Positions 6,507 to 12,596 of a stretch of 12,596 nt of DNA are shown piece after piece. Both the position numbers and the translations under genes were made by a program. Position 1 is the first letter of the stretch; every line of letters begins with the position of its first letter. Source of the DNA: Collinsella sp. AF02-46-1 (GTDB lineage Bacteria > Actinomycetota > Coriobacteriia > Coriobacteriales > Coriobacteriaceae); the NCBI GenBank assembly GCA_934876235.1, contig CAKXKM010000057.1:1-12596 (forward strand), written 5' to 3'. Below the pieces are notes generated by a model that was given only the letters and a program-made list of their open reading frames with translations, ran no database searches and was not told the origin of the DNA.

Positions 6507-6845
6507 TCAACCCACCGTGACGGATTCCCCGTTAAAGGTGCTCACAAGCAACAGGATAAAGAAAACTAAATAGCTGATGCTCAATAGGTAGGCGACGACT
6601 AAAAAGATAGTCCATCCAACATTGGTCTTACCATCGGCACGACGTTGCTCGCGAGAACGGCACAGCCAGACCGTCACGCCAATGGCCACAATCAGCAACA
6701 CGAGTGCCGCTGCTGCCACCCCGGCAAGCGCAAACATCACGCCAATGCTCACAGCAATAACCGGGAGCAGTAGCAAGCCACACCCGCATCCACCCGGGCT
6801 ATATACGGCAGACTGTCGGCGTCGCCTCATCGTCGCCCCCATCAT
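6507..6845 (-). CDS. Small three-helix membrane protein of unknown function
   Basis: 112 residues, not recognised. A basic N-terminus (MRRRRQS, 6-12) is followed by a GGCGCG motif (18-23) and two back-to-back hydrophobic helices (about 23-42 and 43-62). A charged loop (RSREQRRADGK) and a third, longer hydrophobic stretch (about 77-102) come next, then a short polar tail. The basic stretches flanking the first helix pair suggest a cytoplasmic N-terminus and loop. The gene starts 9 bp after the higA stop on the same strand, suggesting read-through and perhaps translational coupling. No good Shine-Dalgarno is visible; ATGs at 6842 and 6830 are alternative starts. A small inverted repeat (ACGCA-ctt-TGCGT, about 6474-6486) downstream could be a weak terminator. 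Confidence 0.6.
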   Translation of the reverse strand: MMGATMRRRRQSAVYSPGGCGCGLLLLPVIAVSIGVMFALAGVAAAALVLLIVAIGVTVWLCRSREQRRADGKTNVGWTIFLVVAYLLSISYLVFFILLLVSTFNGESVTVG

Positions 6846-6854
6846 CTTTGAGCA

Positions 6855-7196
6855 CTACAGTGCGATGGCCCGCTGAACAGGAACGATCTTATCGAGTTCC
6901 GGTTCGATCCGCCTTTTCTCGGCCTCAAGGTCAAACGCCACCTGAGCACGCAGCCAATAACCATCCGTCAGGCCAAAATAACGGCAAAGACGGAGGTCGG
7001 TGTCGGCCGTCACGCGACGTTTTCCCAAGACAATCTGCCCGATACGCTGAGCAGGAATCCCGGTCTCTTTCGCAAGGCGATATTGAGAAATGCCCATGGG
7101 AACAAGAAACTCCTCTTTGAGAAGCTCACCAGGAGTCACCGGCGACAGCAAATCGGCCGAAGTCTCATCACTTGTGATAATCGACGATTTCGACAT
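6855..7196 (-). CDS. higA: HigA-type antitoxin (XRE/VapI family)
   Basis: 113 residues. The core matches the HigA pattern from memory: PVTPGELLKEEFL (19-31), then GISQYRLAKETGIPAQRIGQIVLGKR (35-60) as the helix-turn-helix, followed by VTADTDLRLCRYFG and YWLRAQVAFDLE. It neutralises the HigB mRNA interferase and represses its own promoter in the known family. The ATG at 7196 was chosen because AGGAGA lies about 10 nt upstream and the frame then overlaps the end of higB by 29 bp (7168-7196), the usual coupled toxin-first order. The frame opens further to 7271, but that segment lies inside the toxin. An N-terminal extension of about 18 residues precedes the conserved core. A 112-residue membrane protein gene follows after 9 bp. 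Confidence 0.88.
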   Translation of the reverse strand: MSKSSIITSDETSADLLSPVTPGELLKEEFLVPMGISQYRLAKETGIPAQRIGQIVLGKRRVTADTDLRLCRYFGLTDGYWLRAQVAFDLEAEKRRIEPELDKIVPVQRAIAL

Positions 7197-7449
7197 TCCA
7201 AGCCATCTCCTGTCTCCACTCAAAACAGACCCGATAGCGCTCGTTAACACGGATGCTATATTGCCCGGCACGATCGCCCTTCAAAGCTTCCAGGCGGTTG
7301 CCCGGTGGAACGCGAAGATCATCAAGCGAAGCACAAACCTGCAGTTGGCGAATCTTCCTCAACGCAACACGCTCAAAGGGCACGAACTTCCTGACCCGCA
7401 CACCCATGGCAAAGCGTTCGGTATCCTCATCTTTATACGATGCAATCAT
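7168..7449 (-). CDS. higB: HigB-type toxin (RelE/ParE superfamily mRNA interferase)
   Basis: 93 residues, the normal full length for the HigB family, so it appears intact. The start MIASYKDEDTERF, the middle LRVPPGNRLEALKGDRAGQYSIRVNERYRVCFEW and the end VEIVDYH are classic HigB. Likely catalytic or RNA-contacting residues are R60, R67, R73 and H92. In the family the protein cuts mRNA on the ribosome and stalls growth when the antitoxin is lost. It is first in the operon and overlaps higA. Its ribosome binding site (AAGGCG) is weak, which would keep toxin below antitoxin. It has its own AT-rich promoter region. Confidence 0.92.
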   Translation of the reverse strand: MIASYKDEDTERFAMGVRVRKFVPFERVALRKIRQLQVCASLDDLRVPPGNRLEALKGDRAGQYSIRVNERYRVCFEWRQEMAWNVEIVDYHK

Positions 7450-7460
7450 AGTATCGCCTT

Positions 7461-7506
7461 ACGTTAGTAACGTCAAACGTTTCTATAGACTTACATCTCT
7501 ATTATA
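7461..7506 (-). promoter_or_regulatory. higBA promoter and probable HigA operator
   Basis: A perfect TATAAT (- strand, 7506-7501) lies about 50 bp upstream of higB; the -35 is poor. Between it and the start codon is a perfect 13-bp palindrome ACGTTA-g-TAACGT (7461-7473), plus AAACGTTT near 7476-7483 and another ACGTTT near 7511. These are in the right place for autorepression by HigA. The region is clearly AT-richer than its surroundings. Confidence 0.55.
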
Positions 7507-7551
7507 TCGTACGTTTGTTCGTATTTTCTAGAACAAATAGTCCTTCACGCC

Positions 7552-8739
7552 TTAGTCAAGCAAAAGCAATCGTTTGTAGACATCGAGGCCCTTGAGTAGG
7601 ATTTCCTCGTCAAAGAGCATGCTATCGGTATGCAGGGCGCTTGTTGCATAGGCGGGGCAGCCATCCGAATCGCTCGGGTTTTCTTGACCCTCCGGCACGC
7701 CCGTGCCCAGCAAGAAGAACACGCCCGGCAGATGACGCTGATAGAACGCGAAATCCTCGGCGATTAGCAGTGGCTCGTCCACAAGTTGCAGCTCGGACAA
7801 GGCAGGCGCAATGTGGGCGAACAGCTCGGGGTCGTTATCGACCGGCGGATAGCCCTCGGCAAAGTCGAGGTCGTACGTGCAGCCTGTTGCGGCGCAGGCA
7901 TCGTCCAGCACGCGGCGCACGCCCTCGCGCGCACGGTCGAACATACCGTCCGTAAACACGCGCAGGCTGCCAGCCACATGGGCCTCCCCCGCCACCGCAT
8001 TGCAGACGGTGCCGGCCTGCAGCAGGCCGAACTTACCAATGCAGGGCTCGTCGGCACCCAACTCGTCCATGAGCTCGCGCTCGGAAACCAAGAACTTGGC
8101 CGCTGCCAGCGCGGCATCATGCGATTCCTCGACTGGAACGCCGTAGGTCTTGGCGATATGGATGCTCGTGCCATGGATATGAATGTGCGTCTCACTTGAG
8201 CGCGCCAGCAGCGGACCGGAACAGCTCGCCAACGTGCCGGCGGGCAAATCGGGCCATACGTGGAAGCCGAAGATGCGATCCGCCCCGTAGCGCTCGAATA
8301 CGCCGCTCTCACACACCGTCTTGGCGCCACCGGTCGTTTCCTCGGCCGGCTGAAACACAAAGAGCACGTTGCGCTTGATGGCACCCGGCTGCTCACGAAT
8401 CGTGCGATCGACATAAGTCGCGGCGGCAAGCACCATGGCCATGTGACCGTCGTGACCGCACGCATGCATCTTAGCGGGATGCGTCGAGGCAAAGGCCGCG
8501 CCCGTTGCCTCCGCGATGGGCAGAGCGTCCATGTCGGCGCGAATCGCCGTGGCATGCGCGGCGCCCGTGCCGGCATCGAAGAAAGCGCAGACGCAGCTGG
8601 GGCACGGATGGGTCACCTCGCAGGCGAGCGGAGCGAGCACGCCTTCAATATAGGCGATAGTCTGCGGAAGATCGAAGTCGAGCTCCGGAATGCGGTGCAA
8701 GTCGCGACGATAACGACGGAGTTCTTGGAGCTCGGTCAT
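7552..8739 (-). CDS. M20-family amidohydrolase, candidate N-acetyl-diaminopimelate deacetylase
   Basis: 395 residues, typical for M20D peptidases that remove N-acyl groups from amino acids. It begins with RRDLHRIPELDF (9-22). ATAIRADMDALPI (63-75) and the metal site MHACGHDGHM (91-100) follow. The catalytic/ligand glutamates are in FQPAEE (129-134), further ligands are H160 (GFHVWPDLP) and H370 (SALHTD), and the dimerisation lid lies at about 182-290. AAGGA seven bases before the ATG at 8739 sets the start; an upstream in-frame ATG at 8754 lacks this. Family members include hippurate hydrolases and YkuR, the N-acetyl-L,L-DAP deacetylase. It lies beside the lysA-dapA-dapB-dapH operon, which includes the acetyltransferase of the same route, so deacetylation of N-acetyl-DAP is plausible but unproven. 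No clear terminator separates it from higBA (103 bp downstream). Confidence 0.85.
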   Translation of the reverse strand: MTELQELRRYRRDLHRIPELDFDLPQTIAYIEGVLAPLACEVTHPCPSCVCAFFDAGTGAAHATAIRADMDALPIAEATGAAFASTHPAKMHACGHDGHMAMVLAAATYVDRTIREQPGAIKRNVLFVFQPAEETTGGAKTVCESGVFERYGADRIFGFHVWPDLPAGTLASCSGPLLARSSETHIHIHGTSIHIAKTYGVPVEESHDAALAAAKFLVSERELMDELGADEPCIGKFGLLQAGTVCNAVAGEAHVAGSLRVFTDGMFDRAREGVRRVLDDACAATGCTYDLDFAEGYPPVDNDPELFAHIAPALSELQLVDEPLLIAEDFAFYQRHLPGVFFLLGTGVPEGQENPSDSDGCPAYATSALHTDSMLFDEEILLKGLDVYKRLLLLD

Positions 8740-8851
8740 AGGGATTCCTTTCATAGGCGCGCGCCAGTTACCATCTTATTGTGCCGCAAGATTGCCGCAC
8801 CCTTATTTCCAGCATATCCCTGCATTTTTTAAACGTTATATACGAATACTC

Positions 8852-8880
8852 TTGTTTGGTAAAGTGCAACGTGATAGGGT
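8852..8880 (+). promoter_or_regulatory. Promoter of the lysine/DAP operon
   Basis: TTGTTT (8852-8857) and TAGGGT (8875-8880) have exactly 17 bp between them, and TG-A precedes the second hexamer (extended -10). The predicted start near 8887 falls directly before the riboswitch. Confidence 0.65.
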
Positions 8881-8886
8881 CTTTAC

Positions 8887-9030
8887 CACTTGATAGAGGC
8901 GCGGGCACGAAGAGCCGCGGGCGAGCCGGCAGGCTTTGACCCCGTGGGGAGGCGAAACCCGCCGAACTGGGTTTTTCGGGCACGAACAGCCTGGTGGGCC
9001 TGCGGGAAACACCCGCAGGACTGTCTGCAG
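8887..9030 (+). promoter_or_regulatory. Lysine riboswitch (L-box)
   Basis: The 5' conserved stretch GATAGAGGCGC (8892-8902) is followed by AAGAG (8910-8914). Then comes GGGGAGGCG...GCCGAACTGG, and a perfect 8-bp hairpin CCTGCGGG-aaaca-CCCGCAGG (8999-9019). It closes with CTGTC (9021-9025), which can pair with GATAG (8892-8896) as P1. The order and spacing match the L-box aptamer of Bacillus subtilis lysC from memory. In that class lysine binding to the five-helix junction turns expression off. Its position before lysA-dapA-dapB-dapH means the whole lysine/DAP operon senses free lysine. Confidence 0.9.
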
Positions 9031-9041
9031 CAATGCGGGAG

Positions 9042-9109
9042 CGCTATCCGGACATTGGGTCCACGCTATGCGGATTCGATGCGCAGGTAGCGCCGTCTGG
9101 ATAGCGAGG
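9042..9109 (+). promoter_or_regulatory. Riboswitch expression platform with competing stems near the lysA ribosome binding site
   Basis: 9042-9053 pairs with 9095-9106 over 12 bp with one wobble. The 3' arm ends on the first base of GAGG (9106-9109), the only candidate Shine-Dalgarno for the ATG at 9120 (10-nt spacing). A smaller CGCTA/TAGCG stem (9064-9068 with 9088-9092) can form inside it. CTATC (9044-9048) could alternatively pair with the P1 strand GATAG (8892-8896). No T-run follows, so control of translation start looks more likely than termination. Confidence 0.55.
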
Positions 9110-9119
9110 TTTACGGGAC

Positions 9120-11429
9120 ATGTCATTGACTCCCAACGAGGCATATGCGGCCAAGCAGCCGTTTGTGGACAAGGAGACGCTCGAGCATATCGTCGAGCAG
9201 TTCCCCACGCCGTTTCATCTATACGACGAGGCGGGCATCCGCCGCAACATGCAAGAAGTGCGCGACGCCTTTGCATGGAACCCGGGCTTTAAGGAATACT
9301 TTGCCGTCAAGGCCAATCCCAACCCGGCGCTCATCTCCATTCTCAACGAATACGGCTGCGGCTGCGATTGCTCGAGCTATACCGAGCTCATGATCGCCCG
9401 CTCGCTGGGCATCACCGGCCACGACATCATGTTCTCGTCCAACGACACGCCGGCGGCCGACTTTGAACTCGCCGACAAGCTGGGCGCCATCGTCAACTTT
9501 GACGACATCAGCCATATCGAGTTCTTTGAGCGTGTCGCGGGGCCCATCCCCAAGACAGTCAGTTGCCGCTTTAATCCGGGCGGCTTGTTCCAGCTCTCCA
9601 ACGGCATCATGGACAACCCGGGCGACTCCAAGTACGGCATGACCACCGAGCAGCTCTTCGAGGCCTTCCGCACGCTCAAGGCCAAGGGCGCCGAGCGCTT
9701 TGGCATCCACGCATTCCTTGCCAGCAACACCGTCACCAACGACTACTACCCCAAGCTCGCGCGCATCCTCTTTGAGCTTGCCGTGCGCCTGGAGCGCGAG
9801 ACCGGCGCACACGTCGCCTTCATCAACCTATCCGGCGGCGTCGGTATCCCCTACCTGCCCGAGCAGCAGGCCAACGACATCCACGCCATCGGTGAAGGGG
9901 TGCACACGGCCTACGACGAGATTCTGGTTCCCGCCGGCATGGGCGATGTGGCAATCTGTACCGAGATGGGCCGCTTTATGATGGGCCCCTATGGGTGCCT
10001 GGTCACCAAGACCATCCATGAGAAGCAGATCTACAAGGACTATATCGGCGTGGACGCCAGTGCCGTTGACCTTATTCGTCCCGCCATGTATGGCGCCTAC
10101 CACCACATTACGGTGATGGGCCAACCGGGTGGTGACGACAAGACCACAGCGCCCGCTACGGACACCTACGACATCACGGGCAATCTGTGCGAGAACAACG
10201 ATAAGTTCGCCATCGACCGCGAGCTGCCGCATATCGACATGGGCGACCTGCTCGTGATTCACGACACCGGCGCGCATGGCTACTCCATGGGCTACAACTA
10301 CAACGGCCGTCTGCGCTCCGCCGAGGTCCTGCTGCGCCCCGATGGCTCGGCAGACCTCATCCGCCGCGCCGAGCGCCCGGGCGATTACTTTGCCACGCTC
10401 GACGTGCTGCCGTGCGGCCGCGAGCTGCTGGCCAAATCGCGCGCCGATGCCGCCCGCCGTCGCGCTCAGGACGAGCGCCTAGCAGTCACCGCCCAATGGA
10501 ACAAACGCGTCCAGATCGCGGAAGCGAAGGAGAAGAACATGGATATCCGCAATCTCGAGGGCTCAATCGTCGCCCTTGTCACGCCGTTTAAAAAGGACGG
10601 CAGTGTCGACTTTGACGCGCTTGAGCGCCTTATCGATTTCCACCTGCAAAATGGCACTGACGCCATCCTCACCCTGGGCACCACCGGAGAGAGCGCCACG
10701 ATGACCGATGACGAAGACAACTCCGTCGTCGCCGCCGTTGTCAAGCATGTTGCAGGACGCGTCCCCGTCATCGCCGGCTCGGGCTCTAACTCCACGCAGA
10801 CCATGCTCACTAAGTCGCTCACTTACCAGGGCCTGGGCGCCGATGGTCTGCTGCTCATTACCCCCTACTACAACAAGTCTAACGAAGAGGGCATCTACCA
10901 GCACTTTAAGACCGTTGCCGATGCCGTAGATATCCCCTGCATCCTGTACAACATCCCCGGCCGCTGCGGCTGCGGCATCAGCGAGCGCAACGTAGAGCGC
11001 TTGGCCGCGCACCCCAACATCATGGGTATTAAAGAAGCCTCGGGCAACGTCGCCTACGCGGCCAAGATCGCCCACCTGCTGTCCGATGACTTCCGCATGT
11101 ACTCGGGCGAGGACGCCCTCACCGTGCCGCTCATGAGCCTGGGCGCCTCGGGCACCATCAGTGTGTGGGCCGATGTTCAGCCGCAGCTCGTGCACGACAT
11201 GTGCCGCGCCTATCTGGACGGCGACGTAGCGCGCGCCCGCGATATCCAGATTGCCGGCCAGCCGCTCATCAATGCCCTCTTTAGCGAGGTCAACCCCATC
11301 CCAGTTAAGGAAGCGCTCGCCCAGATGGGTATGATCGAGGCAAACTACCGCATGCCGCTGTGCCCCATGGCCAACGACACGCGAGCCGCACTTACCGATG
11401 CTCTGAAGGGAGCTGGTCTGCTTGATTAA
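9120..11429 (+). CDS. lysA-dapA: LysA-DapA fusion: diaminopimelate decarboxylase joined to dihydrodipicolinate synthase
   Basis: A single open frame of 769 codons. Residues about 28-435 are a fold-type III PLP decarboxylase: PLP lysine K64 in YFAVKANP, H197 (FGIHAF), glycine loop LSGGVG (237-242), E282 (CTEMGR), and the catalytic cysteine in GNLCEN (C357). LysA converts meso-DAP to lysine. Residues about 436-473 are a charged Ala/Arg/Glu/Lys helix-like linker. Residues 474-769 are a complete DapA: GTTGES, LYNIPGR and the Schiff-base lysine in MGIKEASGN (K638 of the fusion, K165 of the DapA part). DapA condenses pyruvate with aspartate semialdehyde and is the entry point of the pathway. No stop or frameshift separates the parts. 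All active-site motifs are intact in both. The gene is riboswitch-controlled and overlaps dapB by 8 nt. A missing stop by sequencing error cannot be excluded. Confidence 0.88.
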   Translation: MSLTPNEAYAAKQPFVDKETLEHIVEQFPTPFHLYDEAGIRRNMQEVRDAFAWNPGFKEYFAVKANPNPALISILNEYGCGCDCSSYTELMIARSLGITGHDIMFSSNDTPAADFELADKLGAIVNFDDISHIEFFERVAGPIPKTVSCRFNPGGLFQLSNGIMDNPGDSKYGMTTEQLFEAFRTLKAKGAERFGIHAFLASNTVTNDYYPKLARILFELAVRLERETGAHVAFINLSGGVGIPYLPEQQANDIHAIGEGVHTAYDEILVPAGMGDVAICTEMGRFMMGPYGCLVTKTIHEKQIYKDYIGVDASAVDLIRPAMYGAYHHITVMGQPGGDDKTTAPATDTYDITGNLCENNDKFAIDRELPHIDMGDLLVIHDTGAHGYSMGYNYNGRLRSAEVLLRPDGSADLIRRAERPGDYFATLDVLPCGRELLAKSRADAARRRAQDERLAVTAQWNKRVQIAEAKEKNMDIRNLEGSIVALVTPFKKDGSVDFDALERLIDFHLQNGTDAILTLGTTGESATMTDDEDNSVVAAVVKHVAGRVPVIAGSGSNSTQTMLTKSLTYQGLGADGLLLITPYYNKSNEEGIYQHFKTVADAVDIPCILYNIPGRCGCGISERNVERLAAHPNIMGIKEASGNVAYAAKIAHLLSDDFRMYSGEDALTVPLMSLGASGTISVWADVQPQLVHDMCRAYLDGDVARARDIQIAGQPLINALFSEVNPIPVKEALAQMGMIEANYRMPLCPMANDTRAALTDALKGAGLLD
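10539..11429 (+). CDS. dapA: Dihydrodipicolinate synthase DapA, possible separate product from an internal start
   Basis: Within the fusion frame, an ATG at 10539 is preceded by a perfect AAGGAG (10527-10532) with 6-nt spacing, better than the ribosome binding site of the fusion itself. Translation from here gives 296 residues, the standard length of a free-standing DapA, beginning MDIRNLEGSIVALVTPF like ordinary DapA proteins. Key residues are T48-T49 (GTTGE), Y110-Y111, Y137 (LYNIPGR), R142 and the Schiff-base lysine K165. The cell could therefore make both the fusion and free DapA. DapA works as a tetramer and LysA as a dimer in known cases, so free subunits might help mixed assembly. This is a prediction from sequence only. 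Confidence 0.55.
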   Translation: MDIRNLEGSIVALVTPFKKDGSVDFDALERLIDFHLQNGTDAILTLGTTGESATMTDDEDNSVVAAVVKHVAGRVPVIAGSGSNSTQTMLTKSLTYQGLGADGLLLITPYYNKSNEEGIYQHFKTVADAVDIPCILYNIPGRCGCGISERNVERLAAHPNIMGIKEASGNVAYAAKIAHLLSDDFRMYSGEDALTVPLMSLGASGTISVWADVQPQLVHDMCRAYLDGDVARARDIQIAGQPLINALFSEVNPIPVKEALAQMGMIEANYRMPLCPMANDTRAALTDALKGAGLLD

Positions 11430-12162
11430 GACCGTCATTATGGGAACGGGCCGCATGGGCTCGCTCATCCGCACTACCGCCGAAGGCATTGTCGACGCCG
11501 CCGGGCAGCCCGTTTTTGATATCGTGGCCCACATCGGTTTTGACCTGACCGAGCTCGAGAGCGCCCCGGCAGCCGACGTGATCATCGACTTCTCGAACGT
11601 CGTGACCTTCGATGCCGTCGTTGCCTATGTCGAGCGTACGGACGCGGCACTCGTTTCCGGCACCACGGGTTATTCGCCTGAGCAGATGGACCGCCTGCGC
11701 GAGCTGGGTCAGAACGCCCGCGTCATGCACTCCGGCAATTACTCCATCGGTATCGCAGCCCTGCGTCATCTGGTAGCACAGGCCACACGCGAGCTGCCCG
11801 GCTTTGACTGCGAAATCGTCGAGACGCACCATAACCAAAAGGTCGATGCCCCCAGCGGCACTGCAAAGCTGCTGCTCGACGCCGTAGTCGAGGCCGAGCC
11901 CAAGGCAGGCTACCACCCCGTCTATGGCCGCGAGGGCATGTGCGGAGCGCGCGACCCCAAGGAGATCGGCATGCACTCGCTGCGCGGTGGCACTGTCGCC
12001 GGCGTGCACGAAGTGAGTTTCTTTGGCCAGGACGAAGAAGTCACGCTCACGCATCGCGCCACAAGCCGTCAGATCTTCGTCAACGGCGCCCTGGCAGCCG
12101 CGCAGAAGCTCGTCACCCGCGAGCACGGCTTCTATACGTTCGACCAGGTCATGTTTGCCTAA
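11422..12162 (+). CDS. dapB: 4-hydroxy-tetrahydrodipicolinate reductase DapB
   Basis: 246 residues. The nucleotide-binding loop is at the very N-terminus (MGTGRMGS, 7-14), SGTTGYSPEQ lies at 79-88, and the catalytic/substrate site is ETHHNQKVDAPSGTA (134-148), with H136/H137 and K140. A C-terminal dimer/tetramer part follows (GMHSLRGGTVAGVHEV). It reduces the DapA product to tetrahydrodipicolinate with NAD(P)H. The start is a TTG at 11422: the next ATG (11440) would remove the first beta strand, and GGGAG lies upstream. The TTG is inside the end of dapA (8-nt overlap with stop 11427-11429), implying translational coupling. The rare start may keep its level below that of DapA. Confidence 0.93.
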   Translation: MIKTVIMGTGRMGSLIRTTAEGIVDAAGQPVFDIVAHIGFDLTELESAPAADVIIDFSNVVTFDAVVAYVERTDAALVSGTTGYSPEQMDRLRELGQNARVMHSGNYSIGIAALRHLVAQATRELPGFDCEIVETHHNQKVDAPSGTAKLLLDAVVEAEPKAGYHPVYGREGMCGARDPKEIGMHSLRGGTVAGVHEVSFFGQDEEVTLTHRATSRQIFVNGALAAAQKLVTREHGFYTFDQVMFA

Positions 12163-12201
12163 CCAGGTATCAACCGGATCCACCCAAAGGAGAGACAGCA
12201 A

Positions 12202-12596
12202 ATGAGCAATGCAGCCGAGATGGATGCCCAGGAGATTATCAACTACATCGCCACAGCGCCCAAAAAGACGCCCGTCAAACTGTACGTGCGCGAGAAGCCC
12301 GGCATGAAGGTCCAGTGGGGCAATGCGCACGTCTACGGCGGTCGTCGTGGCAAGACCGTCTTTGGTGACTGGGATGAGCTCAAAGCCATCCTTGATGCCA
12401 ATGCCGATTCCATCGATTACTACGATGTGGAGAACGATTGCCGCAACTCCGCCGTGCCCATGCTCGACCTTAAGGGCATCAACGCCCGCATCGAGCCGGG
12501 CGCGATCATCCGTGACCGCGTCGAGATCGGCGATCGCGCCGTCATCATGATGGGTGCCATCATCAATATCGGCTCCGTCATCGGTGAGGGCTCCAT
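12202..12596 (+). CDS. dapH: Tetrahydrodipicolinate N-acetyltransferase DapH, 5' part
   Basis: The first 131 codons of a gene that runs off the right edge. It begins MSNAAEMDAQEIINYI with APKKTPVKLYV, then VENDCRNSAVPMLDLKGI and the start of a left-handed beta-helix (ARIEPGAIIRDRVEIGDRA, then IGSVIGEGS). This closely follows the Bacillus YkuQ/DapH family as I recall it. DapH uses acetyl-CoA to acetylate tetrahydrodipicolinate, opening the acetylase branch to meso-DAP; the succinyltransferase DapD is less likely. AAGGAG lies 10 nt before the ATG, and the gene follows dapB by 39 bp, so it belongs to the same riboswitch-controlled operon. The route then needs an aminotransferase (not in view) and an M20 deacetylase. 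Confidence 0.9.
   Translation, partial: MSNAAEMDAQEIINYIATAPKKTPVKLYVREKPGMKVQWGNAHVYGGRRGKTVFGDWDELKAILDANADSIDYYDVENDCRNSAVPMLDLKGINARIEPGAIIRDRVEIGDRAVIMMGAIINIGSVIGEGS

Noticed and set aside
9120..10538. Separate lysA and dapA genes split by an overlooked stop or frameshift
   Set aside because: All codons between the LysA core and the DapA start are sense codons in one frame. A sequencing error remains possible but nothing in the sequence shows it.
10563..12330. Long - strand frames (340 and 312 codons) opposite dapA and dapB
   Set aside because: Shadows of strongly recognisable genes; no ribosome binding site and no family resemblance.
1..12596. CRISPR arrays, insertion sequences, prophage genes, tRNA or rRNA
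   Set aside because: No regularly spaced repeats, transposase or integrase motifs, cloverleaf-like segments or rRNA stretches were seen.

Overview
The window is GC-rich, gene-dense bacterial DNA. It combines a Gram-positive cell-wall gene set, an energy-coupling-factor (ECF) transporter, a lysine riboswitch and the acetylase branch of the diaminopimelate/lysine pathway. Protein style and gene content fit best with a high-GC Gram-positive gut anaerobe of the Coriobacteriia, such as Collinsella. That assignment is a judgement from recalled family resemblance, not a search result.

Layout. At the left edge lies the C-terminal end of an EcfT-type ECF transporter membrane subunit (+), closed by a strong terminator. 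Next is a leftward pair (2400 to 313): a D-aspartate-ligase-like ATP-grasp enzyme and an aspartate/glutamate racemase. This pair is recognisable as the machinery for a D-aspartate peptidoglycan cross-bridge. A gene-poor stretch (2401-2794) rich in inverted repeats separates it from a rightward secreted cell-wall hydrolase with a coiled-coil N-terminus and a lysozyme-like C-terminus.

A leftward block follows, 7449 to 3966. It contains a complete HigB/HigA toxin-antitoxin pair, a small three-helix membrane protein starting 9 bp after higA, a membrane-anchored FxLYD-domain protein, a small helix-turn-helix protein, and an atypical membrane Ser/Thr kinase. The last three look like one operon. Upstream of higBA is a leftward M20 amidohydrolase.

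The right third (8850-12596) is a rightward lysine/DAP operon. A promoter leads straight into a lysine (L-box) riboswitch, followed by a single 769-codon reading frame that joins diaminopimelate decarboxylase (LysA) to dihydrodipicolinate synthase (DapA). After it come dapB (TTG start, 8-nt overlap) and the beginning of dapH, a tetrahydrodipicolinate N-acetyltransferase, cut by the window edge. dapH implies the acetylated DAP route, which needs an N-acetyl-DAP deacetylase of the M20 family; the divergent M20 gene is a good candidate.

The most unusual item is the in-frame LysA-DapA fusion. It joins the last and first dedicated enzymes of one pathway, and an excellent internal ribosome binding site and ATG at the junction could also yield free DapA. 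Second is the FxLYD / HTH / 3-TM kinase cluster, which looks like an uncharacterised envelope-signalling unit.
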